From Catenuloplanes indicus (GTDB taxonomy: Bacteria; Actinomycetota; Actinomycetes; Mycobacteriales; Micromonosporaceae), in NCBI RefSeq assembly GCF_030813715.1, contig NZ_JAUSUZ010000001.1:5952001-6016000 (forward strand): DNA of 64,000 nt, in the 5' to 3' direction. The position numbers and the translations under genes are program-made. Numbering within the stretch: the stretch's first letter is position 1; every line of letters begins with the position of its first letter. This document shows positions 59,779-64,000 of this stretch, piece after piece. A model generated the notes under the pieces. It did no database searches and had not been told where the DNA came from. It worked only from the letters and a program-made list of their open reading frames with translations.

Positions 59779-60558
59779 TCAGCTGCCCTGCTGCATGCCG
59801 CCGATGTCACGCGGCGTGGTGCCGGTGGCGGTGACGCCGGAGGAGCAGCCGGCGTTCGGCTCCTGGGTGGCGTTGATGCGGAGCGCGCGGATGAACGTGT
59901 CGATGCGGTCGTCGTCCGCGCTGTCGAGCTTCAGCTGGTAGCCCCAGGCCTGCAGCGAGATGTTGTTGGAGAGGCCGTCGACCGGGCTCATCAGCGTGAA
60001 CTCGTTGCCGCGGACCTTCTCGGCGAGCTTGTCGATCTGGTCCTGCGGCAGACCGGTCTTGTACGTGACCCAGACCGCGCCGTGCTCCATGCTGTGCACC
60101 GCGTGCTCGTTCGCGATCGGCGCGTCGTAGACGTCGCCCATGCAGTTCTGCCAGGCGGTGTTGTGGTCGCCGCCGACCGGTGGGGTGGTCTTGTAGGTCT
60201 GCGGGCCGCTCTTGTGGTTCGCGGTCAGCATGCCGGGGTCGGTCTCGCGGTAGTTCACGATGCCGTCGATGCCGGCGGCGCGGTCCTCCCAGGACTCGCT
60301 GCCCTTGATCACGGCGAACGCACCGTACCCGATGATGCCGACCGCGAGGACGCCGACGGCCACGAACAGTAGGATCGGGCCCCAACTGCGCTGCTGGGCG
60401 ACCTTGACCGGGGTGACCGGTTTGCGCGGGCCCTTGCCCTTTCCACCGCTCGGGCGGGCGGGCTTGCCGTCCCCCGGGGAATTCGGCTTGGCGCCGGCAG
60501 CCGGCTTAACGACGGAGGGCCGGCGCTCGGGGCCGCCCTGCGTGCTGATGCTCATCAT
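59779..60558 (-). CDS. DUF3105 membrane-anchored protein
   Basis: A 259-residue protein: a basic Pro/Gly/Lys-rich cytosolic N-terminus (about 1-55), a membrane helix (WGPILLFVAVGVLAVGIIGYGAFAV), and a DUF3105 domain with VNYRETDPGMLTANHKSG, PPVGGDHN and EHAVHSMEHGAVWVTY. The pairing of DUF3105 and DUF305 is common in actinomycetes; the role is unknown. Start at 60558 or the Met at 60555. The 103-nt gap to argS holds the divergent promoters. Confidence 0.9.
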   Translation of the reverse strand: MMSISTQGGPERRPSVVKPAAGAKPNSPGDGKPARPSGGKGKGPRKPVTPVKVAQQRSWGPILLFVAVGVLAVGIIGYGAFAVIKGSESWEDRAAGIDGIVNYRETDPGMLTANHKSGPQTYKTTPPVGGDHNTAWQNCMGDVYDAPIANEHAVHSMEHGAVWVTYKTGLPQDQIDKLAEKVRGNEFTLMSPVDGLSNNISLQAWGYQLKLDSADDDRIDTFIRALRINATQEPNAGCSSGVTATGTTPRDIGGMQQGS

Positions 60559-60661
60559 GCCTCGTCAGGTCGATCGGTCTCGGGGGAGGGTGCTCGCCCC
60601 AGATATAGGAGTAACCGGGCCGCCACCAAGTTCCCGAGTCTACCCCCGATAGCATGGCTCG

Positions 60662-62338
60662 GTGACTCCCGCAGCGCTCTCCGAGGTCGTCCTCGCCGCA
60701 GCCCGGGCCGTGTTCGCGGCCAAGGGCCTGGACCCGTCCCTGCTCCCCGCGTCGATTTCGGTGGAGCGTCCGCGCGAAGCCGGGCACGGCGACTACGCAT
60801 CGACGATCGCGATGCAGGTGGCCAAGAAGGCCGGCATGCGGCCCCGCGACCTGGCTCAGGCGCTGGCCGACGAGCTGGAGGCCCACGAGGGCATCCGGGC
60901 GGTCGAGATCGCCGGTCCCGGGTTCCTCAACATCCGGCTGGAGGCGGCCGCGATCGCGGAGCTGGCCCGGCAGGTGGTCACCGCGGGTGCGGACTACGGC
61001 ACGAGCGACAAGCTGGCCAAGCAGCGGATCAACCTGGAGTTCGTCTCGGCGAACCCGACCGGTCCGGTGCACATCGGCGGTGTCCGGTGGGCCGCGGTCG
61101 GCGACGCGCTGGCCCGGCTGCTGCGCGCGACCGGCGCGGACGTCGGCACGGAGTACTACTTCAACGACGCCGGCTCGCAGATCGACCGGTTCGCGAAGTC
61201 GCTGCTCGCGGCCGCCAAGGGCGAGCCCGCGCCGGAGGACGGCTACGGTGGCGCCTACATCTCCGAGATCGCGCAGACCGTGGTCACGGAACACCCCGGC
61301 ATCCTGGCGAGCGACAACCCCCAGGAGCAGTTCCGGCGGTACGGCGTGGAGCTCATGTTCGCCGAGATCAAGAAGAGCCTGTCCGACTTCGGCGTGCACT
61401 TCGACACGTACTTCAACGAGAAGGACCTGCACGACCAAGGTGCGCTGCAGCACGCGCTGGACCGGCTCACCGCCCAGGGCCACACGTACGAGCGGGACGG
61501 CGCGGTCTGGCTGCGCACCACCGACTTCGGCGACGACAAGGACCGGGTGCTGCGCAAGTCCGACGGCGACTGGACCTACTTCGCCGCGGACTGTGCCTAC
61601 TACCTCAACAAGCGCGAGCGCGGCTTCGACAAGGCCGTGCTGATGCTGGGTGCCGACCACCACGGCTACGTCGGCCGGATGAAGGCGATGGCCGCCTGCT
61701 TCGGCGACGACCCGAAGGTCAACCTGGAGATCCTGATCGGCCAGCTGGTCAACCTGGTCCGCGACGGCGCCCCGGTCCGCATGTCGAAGCGCGCCGGTAC
61801 GGTCGTGACGCTGGAGGACCTGGTCGACGCGATCGGCGTGGACGCGGCGCGCTACGCGCTGGCCCGCTACTCGTCCGACTCCCAGATCGACATCGACGTG
61901 GAGCTGTGGACCAGCGCCCGGAACGACAATCCGGTCTACTACGTGCAGTACGCGCACTCCCGGACCGCCAGTGTCGACCGCAACGCGGTGGACGCGGGCC
62001 ACAGCCGTGGCGATGCGGAGGACTTCAAGCCGGAGCTGCTCGTCCTGGACAAGGAGCTTGAGCTGCTCAAGACGCTGGCGGACTACCCGGCGGTCGTCGT
62101 CACCGCGGCCGAGTTGCGCGAGCCGCACCACGTCGCCCGCTACCTGGAGAAGGTGACCGGCGACTACCACCGGTTCTACGACACCAAGATCGACGGCAAG
62201 GTCCAGCGAATCCTGCCGCAGGCCGATGACGAGTTCACCGAGCTGCACCGGGCACGCCTCTGGCTGAACGACGCCACCCGAACGGTGATCTCCAACGGAT
62301 TGTCCCTGCTCGGCGTCTCCGCCCCGGAGAGGATGTAA
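60662..62338 (+). CDS. argS: Arginyl-tRNA synthetase
   Basis: A 558-residue class I synthetase: N-terminal additional domain (1-110), HIGH motif region [67 protein letters not shown] equivalent PVRMSKRAG, and the DALR anticodon domain ending in [21 protein letters not shown] start. It precedes lysA by 3 nt; the argS-lysA-hom order is a classic actinobacterial arrangement. Confidence 0.96.
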   Translation: MTPAALSEVVLAAARAVFAAKGLDPSLLPASISVERPREAGHGDYASTIAMQVAKKAGMRPRDLAQALADELEAHEGIRAVEIAGPGFLNIRLEAAAIAELARQVVTAGADYGTSDKLAKQRINLEFVSANPTGPVHIGGVRWAAVGDALARLLRATGADVGTEYYFNDAGSQIDRFAKSLLAAAKGEPAPEDGYGGAYISEIAQTVVTEHPGILASDNPQEQFRRYGVELMFAEIKKSLSDFGVHFDTYFNEKDLHDQGALQHALDRLTAQGHTYERDGAVWLRTTDFGDDKDRVLRKSDGDWTYFAADCAYYLNKRERGFDKAVLMLGADHHGYVGRMKAMAACFGDDPKVNLEILIGQLVNLVRDGAPVRMSKRAGTVVTLEDLVDAIGVDAARYALARYSSDSQIDIDVELWTSARNDNPVYYVQYAHSRTASVDRNAVDAGHSRGDAEDFKPELLVLDKELELLKTLADYPAVVVTAAELREPHHVARYLEKVTGDYHRFYDTKIDGKVQRILPQADDEFTELHRARLWLNDATRTVISNGLSLLGVSAPERM

Positions 62339-62341
62339 GGC

Positions 62342-63694
62342 ATGCGCGCGCACATCACCAGCCCCGAGTGGCTGCGCACGCCCGACGACGTCAACGCGCT
62401 CCTCCCGCAGCTCTGGCCCCGGCACGTCGCCCGCGGTACGGACGGCGTGGTCGAGATCGCCGGCAAGTCCGTGGCGGCGCTGAAGGACGAGTTCGGCACC
62501 CCGGCGTTCGTCCTGGACGAGGACGACATGCGGGCCCGCTGCCGGGAGTTCCGCGACGCGTTCCATGACGCCGACGTCTACTACGCCGGCAAGGCGTTCC
62601 TCTGCAAGGCGGTCGTGAAAATCATCGCGGAGGAGGGCCTGCACCTGGACGTCTGCTCCGGCGGCGAGCTGGCCACCGCGCTCGCGGCCGGCATGGATCC
62701 CGAGAAGATCGGCTTCCACGGCAACAACAAGTCGGTCGCCGAGCTACAGCGGGCGGTCGACGCCGGCGTGGGCCGGATCATCGTCGACTCGATCCACGAG
62801 ATCGACCGCCTGACCGCCATCGCCGGAGAGCGCGGCATAAAGCAGAAAGTCCTGATCCGCGTCACACCCGGCGTCGAGGCACACACCCACGAGTTCATCG
62901 CGACCGCCCACGAGGACCAGAAGTTCGGCTTCTCCATCGCGGGCGGCACCGCGTACCGTGCGGCTCTGAAGGTCTTGGACGAGGGAACGCTGGAACTCCG
63001 GGGGTTCCACTCGCACATCGGCAGCCAGATCTTCGACACCAGCGGTTTCGAGCTGGCCGCGCGGCGCGTGCTGGAGCTGGTCGGCGAGATCAAGCAGGCC
63101 CGCGGCGTGGACCTGCCGGAGCTCGACCTGGGCGGCGGTTTCGGCATCGCCTACACCACCCAGGACGACCCGTCCGCGCCGAAGGACCTGGCCGACCGCA
63201 TGCGCAAGATCGTCGAGGACGAGTGCGAGGCGCAGCAGCTGGTCAAGCCGCACGTCTCGATCGAGCCCGGCCGCGCGATCGTCGGCCCGGCGATGTTCAC
63301 GCTCTACGAGGTCGGCACGGTCAAGGAACTCGAGATGCGGACCTACGTCAGCGTCGACGGCGGGATGAGCGACAACATCCGCACCGCGCTCTACGACGCG
63401 TCCTACAGCGCCACGGTCGCGTCCCGGAGAAGTGACTCACAGCCGATTCTGGCCCGGGTGGTGGGAAAGCACTGTGAGTCCGGGGACATCGTGGTGAAGG
63501 ATGAATTCCTGCCCGCCGACGTGCAGCCCGGAGATCTTGTTGCAGTCCCGGGCACGGGCGCGTATTGCCGCAGCATGGCCAGTAACTACAACCATGTGCC
63601 GCGCCCGCCGGTGATCGCCGTCCGGGACGGTGCGGCGCGCGTCATCGTGCGGCGGGAGACGGAAGCGGATCTGCTCGCATTGGATGTGGGATGA
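62342..63694 (+). CDS. lysA: Diaminopimelate decarboxylase
   Basis: A 450-residue PLP enzyme of fold type III: PLP lysine in VYYAGKAFLCKAVVKI, DVCSGGELATAL, GFHSHIGSQIFD, ELDLGGGFGIAY, EPGRAIVGPA, and the substrate-site CESGDIV. It makes lysine from meso-diaminopimelate. Its TGA overlaps the hom ATG by 4 nt (ATGA). Confidence 0.96.
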   Translation: MRAHITSPEWLRTPDDVNALLPQLWPRHVARGTDGVVEIAGKSVAALKDEFGTPAFVLDEDDMRARCREFRDAFHDADVYYAGKAFLCKAVVKIIAEEGLHLDVCSGGELATALAAGMDPEKIGFHGNNKSVAELQRAVDAGVGRIIVDSIHEIDRLTAIAGERGIKQKVLIRVTPGVEAHTHEFIATAHEDQKFGFSIAGGTAYRAALKVLDEGTLELRGFHSHIGSQIFDTSGFELAARRVLELVGEIKQARGVDLPELDLGGGFGIAYTTQDDPSAPKDLADRMRKIVEDECEAQQLVKPHVSIEPGRAIVGPAMFTLYEVGTVKELEMRTYVSVDGGMSDNIRTALYDASYSATVASRRSDSQPILARVVGKHCESGDIVVKDEFLPADVQPGDLVAVPGTGAYCRSMASNYNHVPRPPVIAVRDGAARVIVRRETEADLLALDVG

Positions 63695-64000
63695 CGAAAC
63701 CAGCTGTTCGCGTGGCCCTGCTCGGCTGTGGCACGGTCGGCGCCGAGGTCGTGCGGTTGCTGCACGACCAGGCCGAGGACCTCACGGCCAGGATCGGCGC
63801 GCCGCTCGAGATCGTCGGCATCGCCGTGCGGCGGATCGGCCGTGACCGCGGTGACCTGCCGGTCGACCCGTCGATCTTCACGACCGACGCGCTCGGCCTG
63901 ATCAAACGCGACGACGTCGACGTGGTGATCGAGGTGGTCGGCGGCATCGAGCCCGCGCGAACGTGGCTGGTCGAGGCGCTGCGCGCGGGCAAGAGCGTGG
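63691..64000 (+). CDS. hom: Homoserine dehydrogenase (partial, cut by right edge)
   Basis: The first 103 residues are visible: NAD(P) motif VRVALLGCGTVGAEVVRLL, then the Rossmann fold with VRRIGRDRGDLPVDPSIFTTD and DVDVVIEVVGGIEPARTW, as in homoserine dehydrogenase of the aspartate family pathway (threonine, methionine). The gene runs off the right edge. Its ATG is embedded in the lysA stop. Confidence 0.93.
   Translation, partial: MTKPAVRVALLGCGTVGAEVVRLLHDQAEDLTARIGAPLEIVGIAVRRIGRDRGDLPVDPSIFTTDALGLIKRDDVDVVIEVVGGIEPARTWLVEALRAGKSV

Noticed and set aside
60559-60661. T-box or other riboswitch before argS
   Set aside because: The gap is only 103 nt, has no T-box consensus, and starts directly at a GTG.
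60506-62719. 737-codon open frame antisense to argS
   Set aside because: The plus strand carries argS with all motifs; the antisense frame is a GC3 shadow.

Overview
The window is very GC-rich, uses GTG and TTG starts freely, and carries actinobacterial gene families throughout: paired roadblock/GTPase conservon genes, a DUF6412-YidC pair, a SigK-type sigma factor with an RskA-type anti-sigma factor, a Tad pilus locus of Gram-positive type, and the block tRNA-Arg ... argS-lysA-hom. This fits a chromosomal segment of a filamentous actinomycete, probably Micromonosporaceae (Actinoplanes/Catenuloplanes-like). The genus is inference; no rRNA or species marker is present. I see no complete mobile element, prophage or CRISPR array; the only insertion-sequence trace is the broken start of an IS3-type transposase near 21.5 kb.

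Layout. 0-11.6 kb: an FHA protein cut by the left edge, pterin carbinolamine dehydratase, a lipoprotein, the arginine pair ddaH-rocD, a c-di-GMP GGDEF/EAL protein, a Nei-type glycosylase with an altered loop, a YbdK-type carboxylate-amine ligase, a flavin disulfide reductase and a SEC-C protein. 11.6-15.7 kb: an ArsR-type regulator, two roadblock proteins with one GTPase (a reduced conservon), DUF6412-YidC and a DedA protein. 15.7-24.4 kb: a LacI regulator divergent from a GH13 enzyme, small membrane proteins, a RyR-domain protein, a Gfo/Idh/MocA oxidoreductase, the IS relic, and a DUF574-type methyltransferase translationally coupled to an EAL phosphodiesterase. 24.6-30.6 kb: TetR with a divergent esterase, then an operon of two Hsp70-like proteins and an HAD phosphatase. 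30.6-34.2 kb: sigK-rskA facing a DesK/NarL-type two-component system across a long perfect inverted repeat, with the relic of an ABC ATPase upstream of the kinase.

35.8-43.6 kb is a complete leftward Tad operon (flp, tadE, tadG, cpaB, tadZ, tadA, tadB, tadC) without a prepilin peptidase. 43.8-47.3 kb is a rightward electron-transfer operon: a membrane-anchored acidic protein, the FMN transferase ApbE, a ferric-reductase-like membrane protein, a NuoF-like flavoprotein and a ferredoxin. 47.3-51.4 kb has a TetR regulator divergent from a TagGH/Wzm-Wzt-like ABC exporter, with two matching operators between them, and a Tat-exported arylsulfotransferase-like protein. 51.7-58.9 kb holds small conserved proteins, polyprenol-phosphate mannosyltransferase, rmlB and rmlC, and a molybdopterin/FAD oxidoreductase pair. 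59-64 kb ends with tRNA-Arg(CCG), DUF305 and DUF3105 membrane proteins, argS, lysA and the start of hom.

Functional links: envelope and surface themes recur (Tad pilus, ABC exporter, dTDP-rhamnose enzymes, Ppm-type mannosyltransferase, YidC, DedA). The parts that look least described are the Hsp70 pair, whose two members each end in a lipoyl-like fold (one ATPase intact, one degenerate and fused to a WD40-like propeller), and the 98-nt palindromic element at 32 kb. Start codons were chosen from Shine-Dalgarno sequences and overlaps where visible; all functions are read from sequence without database searches.
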